DNA of 64,000 nucleotides from JAVKEN01 sp040221415. Its GTDB lineage: Bacteria; Pseudomonadota; Alphaproteobacteria; Rickettsiales; JABSSG01. The position numbers were made by a program, and so were the translations under genes. Below the pieces are notes generated by a model. It made no database searches. It was not told the DNA's origin and worked only from the letters and a program-made list of their open reading frames with translations. The stretch lies in NCBI GenBank assembly GCA_040221415.1, contig JAVKEN010000001.1, forward strand, positions 1 through 64,000. Direction: 5' to 3'. This document shows, one piece after another, positions 51,751-60,954 of this stretch. The first letter of the stretch is position 1, and every line of letters starts with the position of its first letter.

Positions 51751-54420
51751 TTACAAAAAATCTCTGATTACTTTATTTAAAATACCACCATTTTTTATGT
51801 AAGAGATTTCATTTTGGGTAAATACCGCGAGCCTTATAGGAAACGTACTTGATTCACCGCCAGCATAATTAACTATCAAACTCATGCTTGCATTAGGAGT
51901 AAAGTGATCTTTTATACCTATTATATTAAAAGATTCATTACCCTTAAGCTTCATATCTTCGCGTGTTAAATTATTTTCAAAAACAAATGGCATGACGCCC
52001 ATACCAATCAAATTAGATCTATGAATTCTTTCGAAGCTTTCAGTAATAACAGCCTCAACTCCCAACAACTTAGTTCCTTTTGCTGCCCAGTCTCTCGAAG
52101 ACCCTGTTCCATACTCTTTGCCAGCAATGACTATTAGTGGAACTTCTCGTTTCTTATATTCCATTGCAGCATCATATATGGGCATCACTTTGTTTTCAGG
52201 ATATAGAGTGGTGTACCCTCCTTCTGTCCCAGGAGCCAACTCATTTTTAATTCTTATATTAGCAAACGTGCCTCTCATCATAACTTCGTGATTTCCTCTG
52301 CGTGATCCGTAGGAATTAAAGTCTTCTTGATGTACATTTTTTTCAGTTAAATATTTTGCTGCCGGACTGTTCTTAGCAATGCTCCCTGCCGGAGAAATGT
52401 GGTCTGTGGTAACACTGTCTCCTAGTAAAGCAATAATCCTTGCATTCTTAACATCGGATAACTCATCAAGCTTAATTTTCATATTATGGAAATATGGCGG
52501 ATTATTTATATAGGTGCTATTACCTTCCCAATGATATGTTTTACTTTTGGCTGTTTTAATTTTGCACCAGTTCTTATCTCCTTTAAATACATTACTATAT
52601 TTTGAAACAAAGGATTCTCTGTGAATAAATCGATTTACCTCTTTTAATATTTCATCTGTAGTTGGCCACAAATCTTTTAATAATATTTTTCTACCATCGC
52701 TAGATATGCCTACAGGATCTTTTGTCAAATCAATATTCATAGTGCCAGCAATTGCATAAACTACGACTAAAGGTGGAGAAGCAAGATAATTAGTTTTGAC
52801 CAAAGGATGCACCCTTCCTTCAAAATTCCTATTACCTGATAATACCGATGACACAACTAGATTATTTTCGACAATTGCATCACTGATTTCTTTTTGCAGA
52901 GGCCCAGAATTTCCAATACAGGTTGTACAGCCATACCCCACAAGATTAAATCCAAGTTTATCTAAATATTTTTGTAGACCAGATTTATCTAGATATTCAG
53001 AAACAACTTGCGACCCCGGAGCTAGAGAGGTCTTGACCCAAGGCTTAGAAGACAAGCCATATTCTGCTGCTTTTTTGGCTACTAACCCCGCAGCTATCAT
53101 AACGTTCGGGTTAGAAGTGTTTGTACAACTAGTGATAGCTGCTATTACAACACTTCCGTTACCAACAGAAAATTTCTGATTCTTTACAGAAACCCGCTTG
53201 GTATTATCCTCAGATGAAGCTAGATTCTCTAATTCCCTTACAAATGATTGTTTTACGTCACATAATTTAATTTTATCTTGGGGCCTTTTAGGACCAGCTA
53301 CACAAGGCTCTACATCTGATAAATCTAGTGAGATCGAGTCAGTAAATTCAGGGCTGGAATCCTTCTGACTCCATAACCCTTGCAATTTGCAATACTTCTC
53401 TACTAATTCAATTTCTTCATTAGATCTACCGCTAATGTCCAGATATTTTACCGTTTTATCATCCACTGGAAAGAATCCACAAGTAGCTCCATACTCAGGA
53501 GACATATTTGAAATAGTTGCCCTATCAGCTAATGTTAGTGTTTCTAAGCCATCACCAAAGAATTCAACAAACTTTCCTACCACTCCCTTTTGCCTTAGCA
53601 TTTGAGTCACCGTTAAAACAAGGTCTGTTGCAGTGATGCCCTCCTTAAGTTTACCTTTTATTTCAAAACCTATCACCTCAGGCACAACCATTGATATCGA
53701 CTGACCTAACATAGCAGCTTCAGCTTCAATTCCTCCGACTCCCCATCCCAGTACTCCTAGAGCATTTACCATCGTTGTATGACTGTCTGTCCCTACCAAA
53801 GTGTCTGGAAAAGCGATAACTTCATTCTTTTCTTCTTTTATCCAAACCACTTTAGATAAATATTCTAAATTTACTTGATGGCAAATACCAATTCCTGGAG
53901 GAACAACTCTAAAATTATCAAATGATCCCTGCCCCCACTTCAAAAACTTATATCTTTCATAGTTTCTATCAAACTCTAATTTGACATTATCCTCAAATGC
54001 ATCATCAGATGCATATTTGTCTACTTGCACAGAATGGTCTATTACTAAATCAACTGGAGACAGAGGATTTATTTTGTTAGGATCTCCACCTAGCTGACTT
54101 ACTGCATCTCTCATAGCAGCAAGATCTACTATAGCTGGAACTCCTGTAAAATCTTGCATTAATACGCGTGCAGGCTGATACGAAACCTCATCTTTTGAAG
54201 ATTTAGCGCCGATCCATTCAATAACAGACCTAATATGTTTTTCTGAATCTGGACTGCCATCAGCATTGCGAACCAAATTTTCTAAAAGAATTTTTAATGT
54301 GTTTGGTAGTTTGAATAAATCAAATTTATATTTCTCAGACAGCCTTTTAAGAGAGTAGTATGTATATTCTTTTGAACCAACCTTAAACTTATCTACGACA
54401 CATTCCTTTATTGACTTCAT
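51751..54420 (-). CDS. acnA: Aconitate hydratase A
   Basis: 889 residues, a TCA-cycle enzyme converting citrate to isocitrate with a [4Fe-4S] cluster. Seen: GTDSHTTMVNALGVLGWGVG, the cluster ligand region AAITSCTNTSNPNVMIAAGL with a Cys, and YGCTTCIGNSGPL (two more ligands), and the swivelling domain GDSVTTDHISPAGSI, YGSRRGNHEVMMRGTFANIR, KEYGTGSSRDWAAKGT. It reads away from ccmA, sharing an 88-base gap; a promoter is at 54464-54492. acnA next to ccmA-ccmB is an arrangement typical of alphaproteobacteria. Confidence 0.96.
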   Translation of the reverse strand: MKSIKECVVDKFKVGSKEYTYYSLKRLSEKYKFDLFKLPNTLKILLENLVRNADGSPDSEKHIRSVIEWIGAKSSKDEVSYQPARVLMQDFTGVPAIVDLAAMRDAVSQLGGDPNKINPLSPVDLVIDHSVQVDKYASDDAFEDNVKLEFDRNYERYKFLKWGQGSFDNFRVVPPGIGICHQVNLEYLSKVVWIKEEKNEVIAFPDTLVGTDSHTTMVNALGVLGWGVGGIEAEAAMLGQSISMVVPEVIGFEIKGKLKEGITATDLVLTVTQMLRQKGVVGKFVEFFGDGLETLTLADRATISNMSPEYGATCGFFPVDDKTVKYLDISGRSNEEIELVEKYCKLQGLWSQKDSSPEFTDSISLDLSDVEPCVAGPKRPQDKIKLCDVKQSFVRELENLASSEDNTKRVSVKNQKFSVGNGSVVIAAITSCTNTSNPNVMIAAGLVAKKAAEYGLSSKPWVKTSLAPGSQVVSEYLDKSGLQKYLDKLGFNLVGYGCTTCIGNSGPLQKEISDAIVENNLVVSSVLSGNRNFEGRVHPLVKTNYLASPPLVVVYAIAGTMNIDLTKDPVGISSDGRKILLKDLWPTTDEILKEVNRFIHRESFVSKYSNVFKGDKNWCKIKTAKSKTYHWEGNSTYINNPPYFHNMKIKLDELSDVKNARIIALLGDSVTTDHISPAGSIAKNSPAAKYLTEKNVHQEDFNSYGSRRGNHEVMMRGTFANIRIKNELAPGTEGGYTTLYPENKVMPIYDAAMEYKKREVPLIVIAGKEYGTGSSRDWAAKGTKLLGVEAVITESFERIHRSNLIGMGVMPFVFENNLTREDMKLKGNESFNIIGIKDHFTPNASMSLIVNYAGGESSTFPIRLAVFTQNEISYIKNGGILNKVIRDFL

Positions 54421-54463
54421 TGCAAACCCTCAGAAAAAAGTATTTATTATACTATAACAAATG

Positions 54464-54492
54464 TTTATATTTAATGGATTAAATGTTGTCAA
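54464..54492 (-). promoter_or_regulatory. Sigma-70 promoter for acnA
   Basis: On the minus strand TTGACA (54492-54487), a 17-base spacer and TATAAA (54469-54464) give near-consensus -35 and -10 elements, with the ATG at 54420, predicting a 5' leader of about 37 bases. It is the clearest promoter in the window. Confidence 0.75.
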
Positions 54493-54508
54493 TTAAACGT
54501 AAAATTAT

Positions 54509-55120
54509 ATGTTAAGTTGTGTAGATTTGTCCTTAGTTCTCAACGGAAACATATTATTTAAGAATCTTAGTTTTACTGCGGTTACTGGAAGTCTGATTAT
54601 TATACGCGGACTAAATGGTAGCGGGAAAACGTGCTTCTTTAAGACGATCTGCAACTTTTTATCACCCGCAAAAGGAGATATAGTATGGAACGGCGTTAAT
54701 GTTTTAAATGATATTAATGCTTTCAGGTCAAATGTAGCGTATATCCCTGAGAAATCATGCTTTAGCGACGACCTTACAGTTTTTGAGAATTTAGACTTTT
54801 GGACAAAATATAGAGGAGAGTTAGAGTTATTCTTGCCAGCGATAAGGTATTTTTCTATAGAAGATTTGCTAGATAAAAAATTTGGAGACCTCTCTGCTGG
54901 ACAAAAAAAAAGGGTTGAATTAAGCAAATTAATGCTCTTTAGAGCTGGAATCTGGTTACTGGATGAGCCAGACAATTCTTTAGATAAAACTTTCCGAAAC
55001 CGATTAATAGATCTGATTAAAGTTAGATCCAAAGAGGGAGGGGTAATATTAATGACAACTCATAACGAAAAAGATTTAGGGTTTGCTAACTACATTGACA
55101 TTGGAGACTTTTGTAAATGA
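54509..55120 (+). CDS. ccmA: Heme exporter ATP-binding protein CcmA
   Basis: 203 residues, cytochrome c maturation ATPase. Walker A IIRGLNGSGKTCFFKTIC, then the signature LSAGQKKRVELSKLM, which is the CcmA form, and Walker B IWLLDEPDNSLD with the switch MTTHNEKDL. It powers the CcmABCD complex that releases holo-CcmE for heme delivery to periplasmic cytochromes c. It overlaps ccmB by four bases. ccmC and ccmD are not next; their absence here leaves the system incomplete in this window. Confidence 0.93.
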   Translation: MLSCVDLSLVLNGNILFKNLSFTAVTGSLIIIRGLNGSGKTCFFKTICNFLSPAKGDIVWNGVNVLNDINAFRSNVAYIPEKSCFSDDLTVFENLDFWTKYRGELELFLPAIRYFSIEDLLDKKFGDLSAGQKKRVELSKLMLFRAGIWLLDEPDNSLDKTFRNRLIDLIKVRSKEGGVILMTTHNEKDLGFANYIDIGDFCK

Positions 55121-55749
55121 AAGATTTACTTCTATTTATAAAAAGAGATTTAAAACTTTTTTTAATAAGAAGTGGATATTTTTATAAAATATTATCACTG
55201 TCGGTCACGCTTAACATCTTGTTTGTGTTTATTGATGAAAAAATTGTCTCGAATGGCACAAGTAATATATTCTCTTTGTTAGTTTGCTCAACTCTACTAT
55301 CCGGCTATTTAATACAAAGCGACCTAAATAGCAGACACCTGAATCAAGTTATAATGACCGGAAAAGGGCCCTTCATTTTTCTTTATTCAAAAATATTAAC
55401 CGTGTTTTTATGTCTATGTTTATGTTTATGCACCAGCTTCTTTAGTAATATTGTTTTTTTCAATCAATATATAAATCTACTCCAATTTTCAGTTTATATG
55501 CTTTTCTGTTTTATAATTTCCTTAATCTCTATTTTTTCAATTTTTGTCTTACTCAACAGTAAAAAGCCTGAGGCTCTTTCTTTGATTATAACGTTTCCTC
55601 TTACATTAAGTTTTATTATTTATTGTTCAAGCCTACTCTCAGTAACTGGAAACAATCTCACACATGAAATACGGATATTAGCTGGAATTACCTTAATAAC
55701 TTTACCACTCGTGGTTTGGGGTTGTGGGAAGTCTTTAACTAGAATATAA
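55117..55749 (+). CDS. ccmB: Heme exporter protein CcmB
   Basis: 210 residues with six hydrophobic stretches, the CcmB size and layout: LFIKRDLKLFLIRSGYFYKI, then FSLLVCSTLLSGYLIQSDLN, and later SLIITFPLTLSFIIYCSSLL. Conservation is modest, so the call depends on the overlapping ccmA. A run of alternating Leu-Cys (LCLCLCLC, residues about 98-105) is produced by four copies of a TTATGT-like hexamer. It makes up the membrane part of the CcmAB transporter with CcmC. Confidence 0.82.
   Translation: MKDLLLFIKRDLKLFLIRSGYFYKILSLSVTLNILFVFIDEKIVSNGTSNIFSLLVCSTLLSGYLIQSDLNSRHLNQVIMTGKGPFIFLYSKILTVFLCLCLCLCTSFFSNIVFFNQYINLLQFSVYMLFCFIISLISIFSIFVLLNSKKPEALSLIITFPLTLSFIIYCSSLLSVTGNNLTHEIRILAGITLITLPLVVWGCGKSLTRI
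55408..55431 (+). repeat. Hexamer tandem repeat in ccmB
   Basis: TTATGT, CTATGT, TTATGT, TTATGC: four consecutive six-base units within a membrane helix of CcmB, encoding LCLCLCLC. Gain or loss of a unit would keep the reading frame and add or remove Leu-Cys. Could vary between strains. Confidence 0.75.
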
Positions 55750-55775
55750 TTTTTTTGTACATATATAGTAATTCT

Positions 55776-56168
55776 ATGCTCAGATTTTGGCTTTGGTGGC
55801 AATATTTTAAGAAATTCTTTTTCGAAGCTTTATCTAAAGTATTTGCTGGAAGACCGATAAGTTGGTATTTCTCTGCAATTATTCAAGCTATTGGGAAGTG
55901 GTATTTAATTATGGTGCCCCCCGCTGTTTATGTTGTTTATAAGCTTTACGTTGCACTAGAAAAGGCTGGAATATTAAACGAATTAGAAAAAATCGTCAGA
56001 AGCACCATTTATTCCGTAACTTACATTGCTGATTTTTGCTTTAAAGATATTTTAGACTTAAAAAAAATGATGAGCTGCATTGACTCAGCTCCTTCTTCAG
56101 GGCCCTTTCCAAACCCTCAATCTTCTATTTTTTCTTTCATTAATGATTTTTATAACATCATGTTATGA
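55776..56168 (+). CDS. Small membrane-associated protein of unknown function
   Basis: 130 residues from the ATG at 55776 (a TTG at 55755 is the alternative). The N-terminus is very rich in aromatic residues (MLRFWLWWQYFKKFFFEAL), followed by one hydrophobic stretch (SWYFSAIIQAIGKWYLIMVP PAVYVVYKLYVAL, about 32-65) that could span or lie against the membrane, then a helical segment and a Pro/Ser-rich tail (SAPSSGPFPNPQSS). I do not recognise a family. It lies 26 bases after ccmB and its TGA overlaps the symporter's ATG, so it is probably co-expressed with both. Codon use looks like its neighbours. Confidence 0.6.
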   Translation: MLRFWLWWQYFKKFFFEALSKVFAGRPISWYFSAIIQAIGKWYLIMVPPAVYVVYKLYVALEKAGILNELEKIVRSTIYSVTYIADFCFKDILDLKKMMSCIDSAPSSGPFPNPQSSIFSFINDFYNIML

Positions 56169-57547
56169 TTGATAAGGCTGTTGTTTTAATTTACATCGCT
56201 TTTATCTTTATATTTGGAATATATAACTCATCAAAAGTAAAAACAGACAAAGAATTCTCTGGAGGCACTAAGTACTCAGCCTTTATTATATTTTGCACTT
56301 TAACTGCATCTTATATGGGGGGAGGATTTACAATAGGACTCGCTGAAAAGACTTATAAATATGGTCTGCTATTTGTAATAGCAATGTTTGGCTTTAGTAT
56401 AAAAGAAATATTAATTGCGTTGTACATTGCACCTCAAATGAAACACTTTCAGAACAGATGCTTAACCGCTGGTGACATTATTCAACAAAGTTTTGGCATA
56501 AAAGCAAAGATTTTTACTGGCGCAGCATCAATTTTAGTCTGTTCAGGAATTATAGGGGCGCAGCTTGCAACATGCGGAAATATATTTGAAAGTTTTATCG
56601 GTATCTCCTCTACCTACGGGACTATATTAACTGCTATAGTCATAGTCTCTTACACCGCTTGGGGAGGATTAAAATCAGTTATAAAAGCTAACGTGGTTCA
56701 TTTTATTGTTCTGTTCACAATAATAATATTGGTTACAACAATAGGTTATGTACAGATTGGTGGTATAAAGAACTTGTACTTCCAAACACCTAATGGCTAT
56801 TTTGATATATTTGATGAATATAGCTTTCTCACGTTGTCAGTGCTTTTTTTAAGCTTCTTCTTTGGAGAAACTTTAGTACCTCCCTATGTGCAAAGACTTC
56901 TAATTGGAAAAGATGAAAAAGAAACAAAAAAAGGTACTTTGTACAGCGGTATAGCTTCTTTCTTTATTTTTTTATTTGTTGGTTTAATTGGGATAATGGC
57001 CTTTGTTATAAATAAAAACTTAAATCCCAAATTTGCTTTTGCATTTTCTATGAACTACTTTCTTCCTGTGGGGCTAAAAGGGTTTGGTGTCGCGGCAATG
57101 ATTGCCATAATTATGTCTTCGGCTGATGCGTTCATGAATGCCGTTTCTATAGCAACTAAAAATGATGTCCTAGAGCCATTATTTGGTAGAAATAAATTTA
57201 CAAACAACCAACTTAAATATTCAAGGGTAGTCTCTTTATTTATAGGATTAATTGCCACAATTTTTGCAATTTCTTCAGATAGTATCTTAGATATTCTACT
57301 ATATTCTTATCAATTCTGGACACCTTTTATCCTAGTCCCATTATTTGTAGCAATATATAAAATAAGATCTACACCAAAGACTTTCTTTGTTTCCTCTTTC
57401 TCAGCAATACTTGCTTTAGTTGTTTGGAATAGTTTTTTTAAGAAGACTAGTTTAGCAGAAGGATCTCTGGAATCAGTAATAGCTGCAATATCTGTAAATT
57501 TTATTGTATTTGCAGTGATGCAAAAATTAAACAAATTTAAATCCTAG
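56165..57547 (+). CDS. Sodium:solute symporter (SSS family)
   Basis: 460 residues with about 13 membrane helices and SSS-family features: FGIYNSSKVKTDKEFSGGTK, FCTLTASYMGGGFTIGLAEK, SYTAWGGLKSVIKANVVHF, PPYVQRLLIGKDEKETKKG and AAMIAIIMSSADAFMNAVS. SSS proteins take up sugars, proline, pantothenate or other solutes with sodium; the substrate is not obvious here. It starts within the stop of the small gene at 55776 and converges with the membrane protein at 57527, overlapping it by 21 bases. Confidence 0.88.
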   Translation: MIDKAVVLIYIAFIFIFGIYNSSKVKTDKEFSGGTKYSAFIIFCTLTASYMGGGFTIGLAEKTYKYGLLFVIAMFGFSIKEILIALYIAPQMKHFQNRCLTAGDIIQQSFGIKAKIFTGAASILVCSGIIGAQLATCGNIFESFIGISSTYGTILTAIVIVSYTAWGGLKSVIKANVVHFIVLFTIIILVTTIGYVQIGGIKNLYFQTPNGYFDIFDEYSFLTLSVLFLSFFFGETLVPPYVQRLLIGKDEKETKKGTLYSGIASFFIFLFVGLIGIMAFVINKNLNPKFAFAFSMNYFLPVGLKGFGVAAMIAIIMSSADAFMNAVSIATKNDVLEPLFGRNKFTNNQLKYSRVVSLFIGLIATIFAISSDSILDILLYSYQFWTPFILVPLFVAIYKIRSTPKTFFVSSFSAILALVVWNSFFKKTSLAEGSLESVIAAISVNFIVFAVMQKLNKFKS

Positions 57548-58132
57548 CTTTAATTTCAGCCAAGAGAATAATTTTAATATTATGCCAAATAAAGCAGAAA
57601 ATGTAACTGTATATGCAATCTGCATTGGCATTTTGCTTCCTGAGTAAAGACTTACACTGCATACTGCTAACAAAACTAGCAGTGCTATAAAATATTTATT
57701 TGTAACTATTCCTATTGACCCTAAAAATTTGAAGCTAGTGTAGAAGACTGCACTTACCACAATAAACTTTAAAAAACTAGCTGTGTTAATAACGTTTAAA
57801 TTATCAAAAATATCATCAAACTTGGAAATATTTTTAGGTGAGAACGCTTGATTAAAAATGTTTTCGTAAGCAAATCCTACAGCATAAGAAATCATAAAGA
57901 TCACCCAGAAAATACTTCTAACTTTTTTATTCGAGTTGTGAAAAAAAGAAATAATTCCTACAAAGCCAAATAACCAAGCAACGGAACAAAAAATTGCCCC
58001 AAAACCAATGCGTAAATTAAATAAATTTTTCATAGAGTCTAAAAACATTCTCATAGAAGGGTCATATAAAAAAAGATATATACTTAGCAATATTACAGAT
58101 ATGACAAACTTAATTAAAACTCCTTGTTTCAT
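57527..58132 (-). CDS. Unrecognised polytopic membrane protein
   Basis: 201 residues with about six hydrophobic stretches (around 10-25, 45-62, 73-90, 120-135, 145-160, 170-190). No family motif that I can name: SGSKMPMQIAYTVTFSALFG and FHNSNKKVRSIFWVIFMISY are its most distinctive parts. It follows the gene at 58145 by 12 bases in the same direction, so the two probably form a unit. It converges with the SSS symporter. Function unknown. Confidence 0.6.
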   Translation of the reverse strand: MKQGVLIKFVISVILLSIYLFLYDPSMRMFLDSMKNLFNLRIGFGAIFCSVAWLFGFVGIISFFHNSNKKVRSIFWVIFMISYAVGFAYENIFNQAFSPKNISKFDDIFDNLNVINTASFLKFIVVSAVFYTSFKFLGSIGIVTNKYFIALLVLLAVCSVSLYSGSKMPMQIAYTVTFSALFGIILKLFSWLKLKLGFKFV

Positions 58133-58144
58133 GGTGATGCTCCT

Positions 58145-58555
58145 TTATTTTTTACCCAGAGAAGCTGTAGGAGATTGCTCCTTCTGCTGCATATGAGAAA
58201 GTTGTTTCTCTTTTTCTGCTGACAAAGCAGCCACATCCACAACATGCAAATATGTCACTCCACTCTTTACCAGGTTCTTTCCTAAATCTAACAATGTCTG
58301 CTGTGCATCAGGTGTAAATTTCTGCATGACAGCTTTTGTAATATTGTAGATGAACTGTTTAGATGCTTCTAGTGCCTCCTGATATGTCATCATTTTAAAA
58401 GATTTCTTATTCGGAAGAGCAGTAGAATTTGTGGCCCCTCCCGTAGAAACGCTGTCATTTAATTGACCGCCAATATTTTTCTGAGATTTGCGAATAAATC
58501 TAAACCCCAAATACCCAGAGAAACACATAATTAGTATAAAAATAAAAAACTTCAT
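58145..58555 (-). CDS. Membrane-anchored protein of unknown function
   Basis: 136 residues: one N-terminal hydrophobic segment (about 2-22, KFFIFILIMCFSGYLGF) that could be an uncleaved signal anchor, a Ser/Thr/Gly-rich linker (about 35-50), and an amphipathic helical rest (YQEALEASKQFIYNITKAVM, DAQQTLLDLGKNLVKSGV) ending Gln/Glu/Ser-rich. No family recognised. It faces ybeY with 39 bases between the divergent starts, and precedes the unknown membrane gene at 57527, suggesting a two-gene unit in the envelope. Confidence 0.55.
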   Translation of the reverse strand: MKFFIFILIMCFSGYLGFRFIRKSQKNIGGQLNDSVSTGGATNSTALPNKKSFKMMTYQEALEASKQFIYNITKAVMQKFTPDAQQTLLDLGKNLVKSGVTYLHVVDVAALSAEKEKQLSHMQQKEQSPTASLGKK

Positions 58556-58594
58556 GTTTTGGTAATTTTTTGATGTTACAATATACTCACAATA

Positions 58595-59086
58595 ATGTTA
58601 TTCAATTTTATTATAAAAGTGAACAGTAAAGTAGATTTGGACTGTGAGTTTAAAGATAAAAGGTGGAAGAGGTACTCTAAAGCTTTTTTTATTAAAATCT
58701 TTAATACTTGTATAGCAAGCTTACCAAAAGAAAAAAATAGCCTGGATTTTACTTTATCGTTGATCTTCGCCTCAGGAGAAGAAGTATGCGACTTAAATCA
58801 TAAATACAGACAAAAAAATAAAGACACTAATGTGCTTTCTTTCCAATATGTAGACTGGAATGAAAAGCTGGTAGATAGATTGTTTCTAGGAGACGTCGTA
58901 TTTTCCTATGATACAGTCTTATCTGAAGCTAAAGAAAAAAAATTGCCTTTCGATAATTATTTGTCGTTTTTATTCATACATGCTCTTCTTCATTTATTTG
59001 GGTATGACCACCAAAACTCTATAGATGCCAAGAAGATGGAGATGTTAGAAAACAGGATATATAAGGATCTAAACCTTGACGCTTAA
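58595..59086 (+). CDS. ybeY: Endoribonuclease YbeY
   Basis: 163 residues. The metal site is HALLHLFGYDHQ (His129, His133, His139), with NVLSFQY and DCEVCDLNHKYR-like LNHKYRQKNKDTNVLSF before it. YbeY is a zinc-dependent single-strand RNase that takes part in 16S 3'-end maturation and ribosome quality control. It begins ybeY-lnt-XRE, an alphaproteobacterial gene order; phoH upstream and corC between are missing. Confidence 0.94.
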   Translation: MLFNFIIKVNSKVDLDCEFKDKRWKRYSKAFFIKIFNTCIASLPKEKNSLDFTLSLIFASGEEVCDLNHKYRQKNKDTNVLSFQYVDWNEKLVDRLFLGDVVFSYDTVLSEAKEKKLPFDNYLSFLFIHALLHLFGYDHQNSIDAKKMEMLENRIYKDLNLDA

Positions 59087-60560
59087 ATATAAGTATTTTT
59101 TGTTATTTGCTTTAGGCGGGTTAATGAACTTGGGCTTCATACCGTTTTATTTGTTTATTTTTCCAATGATATCAATAAGCGGCTTTTTGTTTTTTATTTT
59201 CAAAGAAAATCAAAAGAAGTCCTACTTCTGGAATGGTTGGTGTTTCGGTTTAGGGTATTTTGGTTTTGGGTTGTATTGGATTAGTAATGCACTTTTGACA
59301 GACAGAGATTTTTTCTGGCTAATCCCTTTTGCGATCATTTTAATACCATCAATATTGGCGATATATATTGGATTATTTTCATATTTATGCAGTAAACTCA
59401 AAAACAATAACCATATTACGTTTACTCTCTTTGCTTCTGTAGTATGGGTTATAATAGAGATAGCTAGAACATATTTTTTTACCGGATTTCCATGGCTATC
59501 ACTTGGATACATATATGGGGCCAGCTCTAATTTGGAACAGGCTGCTTCTGTAATCGGTCTGTTTGGTCTTTCTCTGATGGGGTTTTTGAGTTGCTCGCTA
59601 TTTTTTGCTGCAAAAAATTTTAGCTATAAGTCCACTTATACTTTTATAGTTATTGTTATTCTTTCGAACTTAGTTATGTATTTTTCTGGAAATTATTATT
59701 TAAAAAATTACACACACAGGCAAACAAAAAACATCATAAGAGTTGTACAGCCAAATATTCACCAATTAAATGGCTTGTCTCTATCCGAAAGGAAAGAGTA
59801 TTTAGATGTGTTGCTAAATTTATCAACAAGAAACATACCAAACACATCTAATTATATAATTTGGCCTGAATTACCCCTGCCAATGTTTTTATTTAATCAA
59901 AAAACGATCGATTTAATTTATCAAAAAATACCAAAACATATTTCTGTCATCTCAAACAGCTTAAGAATCAACTACTTAAATCACAAAATTTATAATTCAT
60001 CTGTTTTATTGAAAGATAATAAATTGATTGATTTTTACGATAAATCACACCTCGTTCCATTTGGAGAATATGTTCCACTAAAAAGTTTTTTACCCTTGGA
60101 AAAGATAACCCAAGGATATCAAGATTTCTCTGCAGGAGCTGGGTTGAAAACTATAAAAAACGAAAACTATTCGCTGGGAATCTTGATTTGTTATGAATCC
60201 TTTTTTCCATCAAAAATTTTTACGGGTCAGAAACCAGGGTTTATTGTTAATTTAACAAATGATGTGTGGTATGGAGAGTCTCAAGGTCCATACTTGCATT
60301 ATGAAATGACCAGATTTAGAGCTATTGAAGAAAAAATACCTATTTACAGGGCAGCAAATAATGGAATATCGGCATGTATAGATGCTAACGGCTTCAGTAG
60401 AAAAAAGATACTGTTAAATAAAATTGGATATATAGACTGCCCATTAATAGTGAGTGATAAGAAGTTGTCTTTTTATAACAAATATAAGTATATAGGGTTA
60501 TTGCTTTTAATTTTTATTCTGATATTACTCATTTATAGTTCAAAAAAAGTTAAAACATGA
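59076..60560 (+). CDS. lnt: Apolipoprotein N-acyltransferase Lnt
   Basis: 494 residues. Begins at TTG 59076, because the first membrane helix starts almost at once and no ATG comes before residue 17; an AAGGAT sits about eight bases upstream. Six to eight N-terminal helices, then a nitrilase-like periplasmic domain with the catalytic triad Glu265 (IIWPELPLP), Lys323 (YDKSHLVPFG) and Cys372 (ILICYESFFP), and a C-terminal helix. It adds the third acyl chain to lipoproteins in the inner membrane, enabling Lol sorting. Overlaps ybeY by 11 bases and the XRE gene by four. Confidence 0.94.
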   Translation: MTLKYKYFLLFALGGLMNLGFIPFYLFIFPMISISGFLFFIFKENQKKSYFWNGWCFGLGYFGFGLYWISNALLTDRDFFWLIPFAIILIPSILAIYIGLFSYLCSKLKNNNHITFTLFASVVWVIIEIARTYFFTGFPWLSLGYIYGASSNLEQAASVIGLFGLSLMGFLSCSLFFAAKNFSYKSTYTFIVIVILSNLVMYFSGNYYLKNYTHRQTKNIIRVVQPNIHQLNGLSLSERKEYLDVLLNLSTRNIPNTSNYIIWPELPLPMFLFNQKTIDLIYQKIPKHISVISNSLRINYLNHKIYNSSVLLKDNKLIDFYDKSHLVPFGEYVPLKSFLPLEKITQGYQDFSAGAGLKTIKNENYSLGILICYESFFPSKIFTGQKPGFIVNLTNDVWYGESQGPYLHYEMTRFRAIEEKIPIYRAANNGISACIDANGFSRKKILLNKIGYIDCPLIVSDKKLSFYNKYKYIGLLLLIFILILLIYSSKKVKT

Positions 60561-60931
60561 CCTCTCCGGTTGATAATACAAATGCCCTTATCGGGCTGGC
60601 AATAAAAGAGTATAGGTTGCTTTCTAATAAAAGCCTCCGTGACATAGGCAATAAGATAGGAGTTTCTATACAACAAATGCAGAAATATGAGAAAGGAGTA
60701 AACAACCTTTCTAGTAGTTATTTGTTTCAAATAGCAGATTTTTTAAATACTCCTGTAGAAAAATTTTTCCCAAACAATCCTGAATCATTAAAAGAAAACC
60801 AAAAATCCTTTGAAGAAAATTCAGTTTCTGACTCTGAGCTGACTCACTTAATAAAAAATTACTCACAAATAAAATCAAAAGATGTAAGAAAGAAGGTGTT
60901 AGAACTACTAAAAACCCTTGCTACTTCATAA
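60557..60931 (+). CDS. XRE-family transcriptional regulator
   Basis: 124 residues. HTH domain about 10-65 (AIKEYRLLSNKSLRDIGNKI, GVSIQQMQKYEKGVNNLSSS, IADFLNTPVEKFF), the Cro/C1 helix-turn-helix pattern, with a C-terminal helical part. It begins in the lnt stop (ATGA overlap), an arrangement conserved in alphaproteobacteria, where this small regulator travels with lnt. A 19-base palindrome directly after its stop might be a target. Regulated genes unknown. Confidence 0.9.
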   Translation: MTSPVDNTNALIGLAIKEYRLLSNKSLRDIGNKIGVSIQQMQKYEKGVNNLSSSYLFQIADFLNTPVEKFFPNNPESLKENQKSFEENSVSDSELTHLIKNYSQIKSKDVRKKVLELLKTLATS

Positions 60932-60935
60932 TCTA

Positions 60936-60954
60936 TTACTTTATCATAAAGTAA
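60936..60954. promoter_or_regulatory. 19-base palindrome downstream of the XRE gene
   Basis: TTACTTTATCATAAAGTAA is a perfect inverted repeat with nine-base arms around one C, in the 39-base gap between the XRE stop and the next ATG at 60971. AT-only arms make a strong terminator unlikely. It suits a dimeric regulator's operator, possibly the XRE protein itself. Confidence 0.4.

Noticed and set aside
54505..55032. 175-codon minus-strand frame antisense to ccmA
   Set aside because: ccmA carries all the ATPase motifs on the plus strand; the antisense frame shows none and covers the acnA-ccmA promoter gap only by accident.
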